Below are positions 10,902 through 21,726 of a stretch of 64,000 nt of DNA, piece after piece. The position numbers and the translations under genes were made by a program. The DNA lies in contig JADDOH010023123.1 in assembly GCA_016648135.1 (NCBI GenBank), positions 62,001-126,000 of the forward strand, in the 5' to 3' direction. Origin of the DNA: Agrypnia vestita. Its lineage: Eukaryota; Arthropoda; Insecta; Trichoptera; Phryganeidae. Within the stretch, counting starts at the first letter, position 1. Every line of letters starts with the position of its first letter. The notes under the pieces are model-generated. The model saw only the letters and a program-made list of their open reading frames with translations, searched no databases and was not told the DNA's origin.

Positions 10902-10916
10902 GCTGAAAATATTTTA
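10902..10916 (-). promoter_or_regulatory. Candidate 3' splice site in the 5' UTR of the ankyrin gene
   Basis: The minus strand reads AAATATTTTCAG just before the 29-nt leader of the ATG at 10873. It would fit a non-coding first exon further upstream, above 10910. No donor or promoter was identified. Confidence 0.35.
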
Positions 10917-10919
10917 AAC

Positions 10920-13055
10920 CATTTTAAGACTTATGACGAAACAACGCCTACATATAAATAAATCGACGTCTCTCAAATTATTACACTTTAATTTGGAGAG
11001 TTTTTAGAAAAAAAATTTGTCTGAAAAATTATTTTTTCTTTTTGGTAAGTACATTTAAATATAAGCGTGGTTTTTTAAAAAAAAAAATTTTTCATTTCAT
11101 AATTTTTTTCTATTGCTAAATATTACCCAGCGTACAAAATCACTTCGGTAGGAAACCAGCGCCATCTTTTTGTGAGCTAATTAACTAATAGTTACCCATA
11201 TAAAATATTGATTGATTAATTGTGATAGATAAATAAATAAATAAGTGAATCTGATGATTGATACGTGTATTGTCATCAAGAATACGTCTGTGTGCAAAAT
11301 TTCAGCTCGATTGAACATTGGGGAGCGGGTGAAATATCGATTATAAGACTCCGTGCAGACAAACTGGTGAAGCTTATATAAGCGTCTAATTAAGCGAAAT
11401 AATCTTAGTATGACACATAAAAAATATCTTCAATTTACATAATTAAACATAAGTGCATACATACTTTCATAATAATGATATCAAAAATTTCTTTCCTGCT
11501 TTTATTGAAGTAAAGTTTTCAATGTCTTTCTTGGGTTACTGAAGGTCTTTGTCAAATTTTTAATGAAATTCCCAGCCTACTAAATAATCGGCTAGCTGAA
11601 AAAATCAACAACAAGACAGAAACTAACAAAGATGGCTTGAAATATTTGTTTAAGAGACTGATCGAACATTTTTCAGACCTACAATCCTTACTAAAAGTTT
11701 TCAACTGAAAACTATAAAAATTTCACAAATTCCAATCTAAACAAACACTAAAGCTAATAAAAAAAATAATAATAATTTTGAAGACATGCTGTCTTTGAAT
11801 TTATTCGTAATCGATTTGTTTAGCTCCCATGTAATATCCAAATATTAAACACAATAAGCTTTAATTTTATTTTGTTGAACGTTATTTTTGTCAAACCGTT
11901 TTTTTCTAAACTAAAGTTATCCTGAGATATCAAAAATCTAAATTCAACATAAACCTATTTTATCGATTTGACATTATGAAATTAAGTTGAATCTGCCGAC
12001 GAAAATGAATAAATTTGAAATCGGAACATTTTTTCATACTAATATTGATGAGTGGAATGGAAATTTATTAATTTAAATTTAAATAATGACCAAATCATTT
12101 CGAAAATGATTTAATAATGTACGGTCATCCACTTTACTTAAATATTGAAAGTTTCAGAGTTCTAGCTAGTGGGGAAGTTGGTGAAAAATCAATTACAAGA
12201 TTCCACCACAACAAACAGACAAAGAGAGTTAAATAAATGCATGTAATCATTCTTGGCCCCACCCGTGTGAGGACCACGATCAAAGGACATTAAAATATGT
12301 TACACAAAAATATTTGATGATCTTTTCATGAAAAAATTAGAAAAAAAACGACAACATAAAAAATTAATTGAATTACTTATCAATAAGAAAGATTTTTACA
12401 TATTAAGTGAGAATTTTTTATTACATGTTAACAAAATAATACCTACTGACAATCGGTATCACGGATAAGTGGAAGAAATATTATGACTTACATTTTTTTA
12501 AATAGTGTATTCAAATTGATATGAAGTTCATTCTTTATATAACAAAATACTATATTAACTGATATCTTGCATTTAAGGATCACTCAGTGTTATAACAATG
12601 TTTTTTTTAACGAAAAAAGGACTTATTTATTAAAATAAGAAAATCAACTTACCCGAATATATGATTCCTCAACGAAGAATGAACCTTTTTTAAGGCCTAT
12701 AATTTTATGTATGTGTCAAATCACACCGCTTTTGAGACATGCAGACTATCACTCCTATCACACTCCTATCACTCTCTATCCCTCCTATCGACTCCTATCA
12801 CCGGATTAGATAAGGCAAAAATGATAAAAATGATATATTCTGATGATAGATTCTTCAAGTCACTCAATACCTGGTAAATTTGATAAGAATATTTTTTATT
12901 AAATATTAAATCATGGATTGTGTTGACGTGCAAATCTAGCCGAATGTTATAGCGACAGCGAATTTTAAAGAATTATTACATTGACCTGTGAAATAATAAT
13001 AATGTAATGTTTTTTTAATAATGTATACAAAAATTTTGCATTTTTAACTAGTTTT
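10920..13055. other. Non-coding AT-rich region with old dispersed repeats
   Basis: No coding evidence. About 10985-11190 is related to 59440-59620 (shared AAAATCACTTCGGTAGGAAA). About 12115-12230 matches the start of the repeat family at 32820-32930 and the reverse of 63925-64000. A short ACTCCTATC-rich simple repeat lies at 12745-12800. Confidence 0.5.
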
Positions 13056-13056
13056 A

Positions 13057-13270
13057 AAGTTGCTTGATAGCTCTTGATATCTTTAAAGTACGCTTGATAG
13101 TTCTTGATAGCTTTAAAGTACGCTTGATAGTTCTTGATAGCTTTAAAGTACGCTTGATTGTTCTTGATAGCTTTAAAGTACGCTTGATAGTTCTTGATAG
13201 CTTTAAAGTACGATTGATAGTTCTTGATAGCTTTAAAGTACGCTTGATAGTTCTTTATAGTTTTATGTAC
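13057..13270 (+). repeat. 30-bp minisatellite, about 6.8 copies
   Basis: The unit GCTTGATAGTTCTTGATAGC plus a TTTAAAGTAC end repeats head to tail with very few differences. Because 30 is divisible by three the array stays open as a 10-residue repeat (RLIVLDSFKV), but there is no flanking gene, so I treat it as non-coding satellite. Near-identical AATAATGTATA sequences lie on both sides. Confidence 0.85.
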
Positions 13271-13439
13271 ATTATTGAGAAATGCAATGATTTTTTAATA
13301 ATGTATATAATATAATATTCTTTAAATTATGTATTCCTATTGATGTATTCCTTAAAATGTAAAGCATTCTGTGATGTCTTCTTGCACAAAAACTGTATAT
13401 GCAGTTTTGTAAGATTTTTATATTTAAAAAATGTAGACA

Positions 13440-13830
13440 TGTGTACATTCATTCATTCATTCATCTTCATCCCCTTGTCCTAGTAGGGTCGGGAGTATTT
13501 TCCCCTGTCTTGCGCTGCTTCTGCATGAGTCAACCAGTCTAGGCCCATTCCGTGTTCATACTCATTTTTCTGTTGCTTCTCCCAGCTTAATCTGGAGCGA
13601 CCCGCCGACCGTCTTCCTTCCGGGGTTGCCAGGAGGATTCTTCTTGGTATTCGTTACTCTGGCATTCTTAGCACATGTCCGAGCCACCTCAATTGCGATT
13701 TTTGTGTGATCCTTATATCGGCACTCCTCACTCTGATCACCAGTGTGACTCCCGCTATCCCCTTAGAAAACTCATCAAGATCCAAATTTGATGGCCATAT
13801 ATGTATAAGGGTGGGCCTGTACACATGTGT
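13440..13830 (-). pseudogene. LINE 3' end, family A, with ATGAATGA tail
   Basis: On the minus strand the sequence encodes a LINE C-terminus: RHVLRMPE, a GRRSAG motif, GLDWLTHAEAAQDR, then a stop and an (ATGA)n tail at about 13446-13462. The 5' end of the fragment is the same family as 1735-1890. It is broken by frame changes. Confidence 0.7.
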
Positions 13831-13867
13831 ATATTAATAAAAAAAAAATAAAAAAATAGAAAAACAA

Positions 13868-14420
13868 GCTAACTAACTAACCTCCACGCTATTTTCTCGC
13901 AGGGGTAGGTAGAGAGGATAAAACGCCATTCTTTTATCTTGGCACAACACTTTTGGTTGGACTACATTCATACATCTTCTCATGCATCCTCTGCGGTTGT
14001 TGAGGCTTCAAACAGGGCCGTCCTCCTACAATGGTTGTATCTGATCGTGCCAGGTCTTTCGCGGATGCCATCTGTCCCTCTGCAGCCTTCAACACTCGCC
14101 TCATATATTTTCACAACCATTCTTTTCTCGCTCTAACCATCTCAGCAAATCTTTCTACATTCTGTCCACGACGCTACATCCAGCATTTTTTTTATTTCAT
14201 TTTTACCAATTCTAGGCTTCACTTTCATACATAACTGTTGGCAATAGAACGCCATGATATACCGGTTGTCTTGCTTTCTTTGACAGATTATTATTGGCCA
14301 TAATTGTATTAATTTTGCGCTATTTAATCTAACTTCCCGCATTCACTCTCCTTTCGAAATCCTTCTTGTCCTCTCTACTAAACATACTAAACCCAAATAC
14401 ACAAAGTCGTCCACTTGTTC
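13868..14420 (-). pseudogene. LINE 3' fragment, family B
   Basis: Reverse-oriented relative of 16932-17475, 31258-31790 and 59700-60352. It keeps the AACTAACTAACC tail (GTTAGTTAGTT on the coding strand) and the region encoding the W-FGHVERM-type motif, but has many stops and frame changes. Confidence 0.65.
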
Positions 14421-14424
14421 TAAG

Positions 14425-15110
14425 CATTAATTGCTTATTATTATATCACATGACACAACCTCACTTTAAGAGAGAAATTATATCACTCCTGACCGAAAAT
14501 AATTTGAGCGTGTAAGACGGACTCTTTTGAAACAACCTAAACAAAAAAATTAATGCCACAAAGACGCGGGTACACATTTTTTGACTTGGTCGACCTGGGA
14601 GCCCACCTGCCTATTGTGTCGTGCGGAGATTGTGAACTTCGTTCATCTTGTAGTCCCATATTGTACTACACGGATTGTTTCGACTTGGATTAAGCGAAAT
14701 GTGTCGGAAAATTCTGGGCGAAAAAATTAATTTGAACATGCGCACCGCGTGATTTAATTAATAATAGTCAATATAATCTTTTTTTTTTAATTTTTCAACA
14801 TTTTAAATAAAAGGTGTCGAAATGTACAATATTATGTAGGATGGACACAGATTTTCTGACGATCGACTGATTCGACAGTATATCCTTAACAGGAAAAGTA
14901 ATTTACTTAAGCCTCCATTAATAGTTTTTTGTTGGAAGGAACGAATTTTCCGCAACTTGAAGTGATTTTTACCGCAGAGTTTTGTTGACAACATTTTTCT
15001 TTAAGTTAATTTCAATCGGATTTTGATAATTTTACATTTATATCGATGAAAAAATGCATAGGTGATATATCTGGAGTACTGCTTCTTAGATTGCGGATAG
15101 TGTGAGCCAT
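14425..15110. other. Unassigned non-coding stretch
   Basis: No long frame with protein-like character and no repeat match noticed; moderately GC-richer around 14570-14660. Confidence 0.4.
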
Positions 15111-15112
15111 TA

Positions 15113-15640
15113 CCAGAGCAATGACTCGCACCCGGCGTCGCACGGGTTAAGGATTCAGTTGAAAATAAATTTGTGGAGGGAAACAAAGGTTTGATCGGTA
15201 TAGATTTGCATCAAAAATATATCAGGGGGAGGAGAAAAGATAAAAGGGGAGGGAGGAAATGTCGCCTTTGTTACCCGCCGGGTCCTAAAGAATAAGTATA
15301 CAAAAGTCCGATCGGTCAGATTTGCATCGAAAATATATAAGGAGGAGGGGAAGGGGTATAAGAATAGGGAAGAAATATCACCTATGTTACCCGCTGAATC
15401 CTAAAGAATAATTTTCCAAATTTTGATTCCGATCGGTCAAACGGTACAGATTTGCATAGAAAATATGTGAGGGGGAGGGGAAGGGGTATGATAATAGGGA
15501 GGAAATGTTTTCTGTGTTACCCGCCGGGTCCCAAAGCATAAGTGTGCAAAATTTGAATCGAATCGGACAAACGGTGTGGATTTGTATAGAAAACAGACAG
15601 ATAGACAGACATTGAGTTTTATAGATTATATTTTTTAAAA
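15113..15640 (-). mobile_element. Helitron-like element with 115-130 bp internal tandem repeats
   Basis: Three to four diverged tandem units each contain a GATCGGT...AGATTTGCAT segment, a GGAGGGG purine run and GTTACCCGCYG; the GTTACCCGC boxes start at about 15270, 15386 and 15516. On the minus strand the block ends in the hairpin CCCGTGCGACGCCGGG, then after a short spacer CTGG followed by T at 15113, as expected for a Helitron 3' end (GC hairpin, CTRR, T). The 5' end was not located, so the superfamily is an inference. Confidence 0.45.
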
Positions 15641-15689
15641 ATTATATTTTCCTGGGGTGTCAGTATTCATCCTAAAAATATAATATCTC

Positions 15690-15880
15690 TCAAAACCTCT
15701 CTGCCTGCCAGCCTCTTCTTTCTTGGTAGGTGCTACAGCGCACATCTCCGATAATCTGGTCTACGTAGCTTCATCTCGGGCGGCCTCTACGATTATTGCC
15801 TTCAATAATGGGGTAGTTATCACGAACATGGCGAACTATCGTAGATCTGGTCTTTTCTTGAGTTTTGGGGTATAGGTCTT
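15690..15880 (-). pseudogene. LINE C-terminal fragment
   Basis: Minus-strand translation includes TRSTIVRHVRDN, IIEGNNRRGRPR, a stop, then SYVDQIIGDVRCSTYQE. This is the RGRPR-x-(S/T)xxDQI tail common at the C-terminus of LINE ORF2 proteins. Confidence 0.55.
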
Positions 15881-15892
15881 TCCAATTAAGAA

Positions 15893-15968
15893 AGACAATC
15901 GAATTAGTATGTGTAAGCCGTGAGTCGGTGAGTCTTACGCACAGCTTGCACATACTAATTCGATTGTC
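15893..15968. repeat. 26-bp inverted repeat (hairpin)
   Basis: AAGAAAGACAATCGAATTAG and the following TATGTG pair with their reverse complement about 26 bases further on. It lies immediately next to the LINE tail and was probably generated by an inverted duplication. Confidence 0.7.
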
Positions 15969-16064
15969 TTTCTTAAACGGAAAGAAGTATACTTCACAAT
16001 GATATTCACCATTTTTATATGGTTTCATTAAAACAATAATGTAATATGTAATGATGTACAAAAA

Positions 16065-16340
16065 TCATATTTATTCAACGCCCTTTTGGGCTTTTACAAA
16101 ATATACAAAATATAAATTTAAAAAAATAACATTAGACTGATATACAGTTAAAAGGTACAAGTACATATAATAGAATTGTGTAAATTTAGATTGCTGTTAA
16201 AGATTCAAGTGCATGTAATAGATTTGTGTAAAATTTAGATTTGTGTAAATTGCAGTTAAAAAGATTCAAGTAGGTACATCTTATGTAGTGTAGTGAGAAG
16301 AAAATGATTGTAAGTAGTAAGAAAAATTACTTCAATATTT
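16065..16340 (-). repeat. LINE 3'-UTR-like fragment ending in AACGCCCTTTTGGGC
   Basis: The reverse complement reads GCCCAAAAGGGCGTTGAATA, closely like the 3' end of the repeat at 34060-34100 (GCCCACAAGGGCGTTGATTA). A short hairpin before an AATAAA-rich end is typical of some LINE tails. Internal 30-40 bp partial duplications occur at 16150-16280. Confidence 0.4.
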
Positions 16341-16492
16341 CCCAGATATTGTGTCAAGCACTTGAAGGTCTTTTTTCTACAGAACTCATTTTTCTACCGT
16401 AAAAAAAGTGTAGACATCTGTTAAAATTTTGAAAATATATAATCTCTATCTATCTTTGCGTTCTATGATAAAAAAAAATGTTGGTCTAGAGC

Positions 16493-17802
16493 AATGGTTC
16501 CCAAAGTTGACAGAACCGCGACCCACCAAAAAAAAATTAAATTTTCGGGACCCACCTCCTGCCTCACACTTTCCCAATTCATATTGTAACCATACGAAAG
16601 ACTGTTCAATAAGAAAAAAAGAAAAACGTCCAAAGGTAATCGAAATTTTTGATTACGAAAAATATTGATATGTGATATTTTAAAGGGAAAGATGCGTTTG
16701 TGCCTATTTCTTGTCATAGCAGCATTAGCGTCGACTTCAATTTGGTAACTTTTAATCGCAGTGAATTCGATACGTCCAACTTATTTCTGTATTTAGTCTT
16801 AATAGAAACCATGGCAGAAAATTCCACTTCACATAAAGTAGTGAAGGGGAGGAGGACTTTCATGGCTTTGTCAAACAAGCAGGGATAAGTGTCAGCAACT
16901 GAGAGCCAGAATTTTGCTATTTGCTTGCGATAATGTCTACCGAGGCAAAACTAGCGGAACATAATGGAGTTCTGGTGCCGACACTGTATGTATGGAAGTG
17001 AAGCCTGGAGCTGGCAAAGGAGGAACGAAAGTAGATTGAATGCAGTGGAGATGAGGTCCCTTAGACGTATGTGTGATAAATCCATGTACGATAGAATAAA
17101 GAATGAAGAAATTAGGAATGAATGTAAAGCTGATCGTAGCATAATACATAGAATAAAAATAGGGTCGCTCAGACGGTTTGGGCATGTTGAGCGAATGAAT
17201 GAGGAAAGAATGGTGAGAAAGATATATGATGCTTTGAGTGTTGACGGCGCCAGAAAGAGAGGGCGACCACGGAAGACGTGGCGTGACCAGATTAACCAGA
17301 TACTGGAAGATGATCCTGTGAGAAGCCTGAACAACCGTCGAGGTTGCATGCGAAGATTTATGAATGTAGACGAAGCGAAAGTTGTATGTCAGGACAGAAG
17401 AGTATGGCACTCTATCCTCTCTGCCTACCTCCAGGGGGAAACGGCGTGATGGTAAATTAGTTAGTTAGTTAGTTAGCTTGCGATTAAATGTATTTTTCAG
17501 CGACGTATCTTCTGATGAATCAATAAGCTCTTCTCTCTTGACATTTCAGTTGGTATGTTGTCTTGAAATGGATTTTAAATCCAGTTTATCCTGTTGAACT
17601 TTTTCATCTCTTGATTGAAGTAGGCGTTAAGTTATTTTTCATCTCTGTTAAATGAGTGAAAATTGCAGACACTACTTTTCTATAATAAACACGACACGAC
17701 CCGGGCGAGACGTGTTGCGCGGTGTTGTGACTGCGACCCACCTAATATACGCTTGCGACCCACCAGTGGGTCCCGACCCATAGTTTGGGAAACACTGGTC
17801 TA
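16493..17802. mobile_element. Non-autonomous hAT element split by a LINE
   Basis: The ends are CAATGGTTCCCAAAG on the left and the inverted TTTGGGAAACACTG on the right, with GCGACCCACC repeats just inside both, a typical hAT terminal pattern. Flanking GTCTAGAG and GTCTAGGA look like an imperfect 8-bp target duplication. The interior retains only broken transposase-like sequence. A LINE (16932-17475) sits inside it. Confidence 0.7.
16932..17475 (+). mobile_element. 5'-truncated LINE, family B, with GCTTGCGAT target duplication
   Basis: The insertion is flanked by GCTTGCGAT at 16923-16931 and 17476-17484, inside the hAT element. It encodes about 160 codons of ORF2 C-terminus in one frame (16964-17449): MRSLRRMCDKSMYDRIKNEE, FGHVERMNEERMV, RKRGRPRKTWRDQI, ending ILSAYLQGETA and stop. 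The 3' end is a (TTAG)n run. The motif set is that of RTE/Jockey-type non-LTR elements; I do not assign a clade. It is more recent than its hAT host. Confidence 0.8.
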
Positions 17803-17843
17803 GGACATTTTTTAAACTAGACCACCCCTGTCAATATTAAGCC

Positions 17844-18589
17844 ATGTATTCACTAGGGAACAAATTATCTCTCAACAGCACGCGCGGCATACAGTCTACG
17901 TGACGTTGCAACGTCGTGCACTGTCCGCGACGTCGCGCACAACATAGCGCGGCACTTCTACGTGCCGTGGCAACGTTGCCATGCGCACGGTACCCGAGCG
18001 AGCTCACTGCGACATTACGCCGCGCGTCAGTACCACGTGGTATATTTACAAGTGAATGCGCATGCGCCGTATCCGTCAATTACATTAACGTGGGGAAACG
18101 AAATTTTTCTCCAACTCATCGCGCTCTACCAAAGTCGTACAATTTTGTGGGACACTTCAAACCGTGAATATAAAAATTAAATGATGTGAAGGCCAACAGG
18201 GTTCTTTAATATTGTCTTGCTTGGCTATGGAAGGCCGGATTATTTACAATAAATTGTCAAAATCAGTTGTTGTCATTCGAGTGAAATTGATAAACGAGCC
18301 GTCAAACATATCGAATATCGCATAGAATATCCATCCTTCTTTCTCTTTGCAGTAAATAATTTCGCACCCATCACCTTTTCCTCCTCTTACGTTTCGATAA
18401 ACTCGTTAAAATAAATAGATACACAGCTGTCATCATAGCCTCTTCGGGCGACATTTCCGCGACAAGTGATATGCGAGTCCCGGTGTGTACACGTCAAATT
18501 ACCGCGTCATTGTCCCCGTAACATGAGCGCAGATGATGATGCGACATGCCGCGCGGAATGTTTCGCGATTTGCCCCCTAGTGAATACAT
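17844..18589. mobile_element. PIF/Harbinger-like TIR element with MADF relics
   Basis: Inverted ends ATGTATTCACTAGGG and CCCTAGTGAATACAT bound 746 bp. Same family as 48015-48783. The interior left part is GC-rich; around 18090-18180 the plus strand reads WGNEIFLQLIALYQSRTIL then WDTSNREYKN, the start of a MADF DNA-binding domain, which accompanies PIF/Harbinger transposases. The domain is then broken by stops. Superfamily is inferred from MADF and the related copy's 3-bp duplication. Confidence 0.65.
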
Positions 18590-18594
18590 AACAA

Positions 18595-18790
18595 GCGGTT
18601 GCCAACCCAACCCAAGAACCCTCCTCCTTTTACATCCGGGCTTTGGGACCGGCATAGGCGGAGTTAAGACGACTTTTGATTCTACAAATACCTGAGAATT
18701 CGCGTCTATTGTGATCAGAGATGGCAGAATATGCGTTCGAAAACCACCAATGGATTATTATCATGAACATTTGTATAATTTTTAATTGTT
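18595..18790. other. Retroelement-like GC-rich segment
   Basis: Contains GGTTGCCAACCCAACCCAAG and CATCCGGGCTTTGGGACCGG, a compositionally distinct piece that looks like a LINE UTR from an arthropod genome, but I cannot place it in a family. Confidence 0.25.
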
Positions 18791-18881
18791 TTAGAGGTAA
18801 GTTTGTAGAACTCCGTAATCACACATGTGGAAATAAAAACAATTGTTTTTCAGTTGTAACTTTTTAATTTTCTGCGAGGCG

Positions 18882-18907
18882 TTTCGCCTTATGAGGCCAT
18901 TATCAAT
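18882..18907 (-). ncRNA. Degenerate hammerhead-like core
   Basis: Minus strand: TTGATAATGGCC, loop, GGC-GAAAC. The first box has lost the CUGANGA consensus, but stem II GCC/GGC and GAAA remain. Probably the terminal repeat of another Penelope-like family. Confidence 0.25.
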
Positions 18908-19024
18908 CTAAATATTTTACATTCAACAACTTGTATTTATATTATTAGAAAGATATGCTATATAATTTTATGAATTAGTTAAGGTTTTTGGATTTTCTGC
19001 GTGATTCTAAGAAACAATTCTGTT

Positions 19025-19115
19025 TTTTTTATATATATATTTATTAGAGACACTAACAGGATAATAGGTACCTACATGATACTCTAATAATAAAACATTA
19101 TAAATGAAGACTATG
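19025..19115 (-). repeat. LINE 3' end, family D
   Basis: The block TTATTAGAGACACTAACAGG with the AATAATAAAACATTATAAAT part matches the start of the inserted LINE at 34527-35022. Only the terminal 90 bp is present. Confidence 0.5.
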
Positions 19116-19119
19116 GGTC

Positions 19120-19680
19120 ATATTACCCAGAACTGTGGTGCCATATTCCGACCACCTGGGTAATATGGCACTTTTCTGATTTTTTATAAAGCTCACATTA
19201 ATCATTAATTATTAAATTTTTTGATTAGGTGTCTGCTTTTAGTCTTAGTTTAAGAAACGTACTTTCCGAAACACAAATGGTTTATTATCTTTTTTTTTAC
19301 TACACAGCGACTAAGTCATTTTCTGTCTAATTGATAATACACCCAGTAAAGTTTATTATATAGTTGTTAAACAAATACTTAAAAGTACATTTTTTTTATG
19401 TTTACACGGCTCTAATTTCGTACATGCAACATTCGCACACACTTTCTGTACCAAAGTACGCACAATCATTTCAAACGTAAACAAATGACTCATTCGACAC
19501 ACACAGTCCCGCTTTTTTAGATTGCGAAATATTCGTAGGAACTACAACCGATACATTTTTATATCCATTGAAAAATTATATAATCAAATAACTTTTTCTT
19601 CAAAAACAGAAAAATAATTTTGTGGTGACATTATTAATATAATTAATAAAAATAAAAACCGAATGTTTTAAAAAAAATAT
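19120..19680. other. Non-coding AT-rich stretch
   Basis: No recognisable coding or repeat content noticed. Confidence 0.4.
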
Positions 19681-19684
19681 AAAT

Positions 19685-19970
19685 TGATCTGTAATGATTG
19701 TGATTATTATTATATAGGAAAAACGTGTAGAAATTTTGAAGTTAGGGTAAAGGAATACTTAAGGTGTTAAAATAGCAATAATTATTCCGAATTTTCTAAC
19801 CATCTTTTGGCAATGGATCATTATTTTGATATTAATAAGGGTTTACCAATTTTACATACAAATTATACAGAATCACAATTTGATAAATTAGAAATTTTGG
19901 AAAAAAGAAAAAGGGTTATTTTTAAATCGAATATTATAAATAACCAGCTCCTTTTTACATACATGTAGTT
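19685..19970 (+). pseudogene. Penelope-like element: GIY-YIG endonuclease C-terminus
   Basis: The plus strand reads CNDCDYYYIGKTCRNFEVRV then KEYLRC, with the Y-x-I-G-K-T of a GIY-YIG nuclease, then after one stop SNHLLAMDH and a coil ending NIINNQLLFTYM and a stop. This is the usual C-terminal endonuclease of Penelope-like retroelements. One in-frame stop makes it a relic. A terminal-repeat piece of the same type follows at about 20090. Confidence 0.75.
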
Positions 19971-20079
19971 ATCTTTTATATTTATTTTCATGGTGAGTAG
20001 GTACTTTATTAATTTATTTATTAATTTTCAATATAAATTATTTTCTATATTTTAGTTGTCTATACTTCGATTTTCGAAT

Positions 20080-20150
20080 ATAATTTGTTAGTATAGACGA
20101 AGGGACTTGAAAGGGCTCTGAAACCTGATGATATTTTTCAATACAAAAGT
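20080..20150 (+). repeat. Penelope terminal-repeat fragment
   Basis: GACGAAGGGAC...GGGCTCTGAAACCTGATGATATTTTT corresponds to the hammerhead region at 32499-32525 of the related copy, with the 5' part of the first box missing. Confidence 0.45.
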
Positions 20151-20206
20151 TGTGTGAATTAAGTTTATTATAATACCACCACTATATTAGATTCAAGATC
20201 TACATG

Positions 20207-20233
20207 TTTCGATAACAATGTTCTCTTCTTCAG
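20207..20233 (-). ncRNA. Hammerhead-like core
   Basis: Minus strand: CTGAAGA, stem II GAGAACA/TGTTATC with one mismatch, then GAAACATGTAGAT. Same family as the palindrome at 32160-32358. Lies in a reverse-oriented terminal repeat starting at about 20160. Confidence 0.5.
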
Positions 20234-20239
20234 GATGAG

Positions 20240-20870
20240 TTGTATAATAAAGTTGAAAATAGATCCAGAAAAGAATTAGAAGGAAGGGAGGTTCCGAAGT
20301 GTTAATTAGGGAAATACATAGTCAACAATCAATAGAGGATTATTTACAAGTTTCACCTGATTATTAATTATATTTGTGAGGCAAAAAGCAAAGACAGCAA
20401 TATAAAAAAAATATTGCATTCATCGGGAATTAATAATTTATAATGTACCTACATAAGCATAATTTTATAGGATACCTATTTATGGAATAAAATCTAGAAT
20501 TCTTACATACTTTTTTTATCAAATATATCTACACACACGCACACAAAAAAATGGAAAATTATCTCAGATGTTCGAGAAATGCTACTTTTTAATACTAGGT
20601 ATTCTAAAATTATTTAAATCTTGACAATTTGTAATTTATCTCTTTATTTAAAATTGCTACATTATAAAAGCTGATTATATAAAATACTATTGATAATTGA
20701 AACAGTAATACAAAAATACTGAAGAAACGAATTTTCTGATTATCTTAAATATAATTTAATACTAATGTGACACAAATAAATCTCTTAGTCAAGTAAACAA
20801 AAGTACGAATTTAAAGGATTTTGAATAAAAACTACGTTATTAAAGAGTTTAGGTTATTATTACGGTCGTT
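20240..20870. other. Non-coding stretch with a short dispersed repeat
   Basis: About 20430-20500 resembles 48850-48960 (a TATAATGTAC...ATTTTATAGGA segment and AAATCTAGAATT). Otherwise no features. Confidence 0.4.
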
Positions 20871-20879
20871 ACACTGTTT

Positions 20880-21090
20880 ATATTTAACTGTAAATGGTTA
20901 CGGATATTTTATACGAAACGTATGTTTTTCCGAGAGACGGTTCTTGACGTTTCGTTGAAGTCATATTCAACGTCATCAGGAGAACGACCTGTACCCGCGG
21001 AGGAGTCCGCCCTATACTTCAACGAAACGTCGAGAATTGTCTCTCGGAAAAACATACGGTTCGTATAAAATATCCGTTAACATTTACACT
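20880..21090. repeat. Inverted terminal-repeat pair (Penelope type)
   Basis: The left arm (from TTACGGATATTTTATACGAA) and right arm (to TTCGTATAAAATATCCGTTA) pair over about 65 bp. The spacer carries ACGACCTGTACCCGCGGAGG. A related, shorter pair is at 24440-24575. Confidence 0.65.
20950..20979 (-). ncRNA. Hammerhead-like core
   Basis: Minus strand: CTGATGA, C, perfect 6-bp stem II GTTGAA/TTCAAC, GAAACGTC. The opposite arm (21019-21030) keeps only the second half. Confidence 0.5.
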
Positions 21091-21099
21091 TAAAAAACT

Positions 21100-21720
21100 A
21101 CGTTTTTATGGGTTCATTTTTCCATTTTATTTTATTTTTATTTATTTAATTACATTGTACATAACGATGTTAATTAGTTATCATATTATATTTGAATAAC
21201 AGAATGAGAATATTAACGCTTACCTACCTTTAATATAGGATTTAATTCTCGTGTTGAAAAATGGGGGGCATTGTCATATACATATATTGTTAATGTAATT
21301 ATTAGTAGCATTAGTTTAGAATAGCGGAAAAGGATATAGTGTAAGACAAATAGAATGTATCTAGGAATGTTAAATTAAGTTATAAAAATTTAGAAGGTAT
21401 TGTAATAACATTTAAAAGTATATACTGATTGTTTTTGATAAGATTTTTTATCATAGCGTTGTTGTGATTGTCTTTTGTAGTAGATTTAAAATGGAAATTT
21501 CTATAATCTCTTCTGTCTTCATTACGTTGGTAATAGCATTAAAAAATGATACTCCTTGATAGGTGTAATGATGTTGTGCTGTGCTAGTATTAGGTACATT
21601 TAGTAACAAAATATCTCCAGCTAATCTCGGTCTAATACTAAAATATCCAAATGTATTATTACTGAAGTACAATTTGTGAATTTGAAGTAACGCAAATTTT
21701 TAATAAATTTGATTAAAATT
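21100..21720. other. Non-coding AT-rich stretch
   Basis: Short frames only; nothing recognised. Confidence 0.4.
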
Positions 21721-21726
21721 TAGGGC

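Noticed and set aside
5127..10906. Many open frames on both strands inside the ankyrin gene (for example 9618-10109 and 5307-5519)
   Set aside because: They are shadows of the 1,977-codon frame; their translations have no domain character, and the ankyrin frame alone gives repeating protein motifs.
13064..13315. Short repetitive protein gene (83 codons)
   Set aside because: Entirely minisatellite plus flanking AT-rich DNA; no initiation context or other exon evidence.
13057..15640. CRISPR-like arrays at the minisatellite and the 115-130 bp tandem block
   Set aside because: Units are contiguous or diverged with no regular unique spacers, and the genome is eukaryotic.
17916..18180. GC-rich open frames as a host exon
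   Set aside because: They lie inside a TIR element present twice in the window; only the MADF relic is protein-like.
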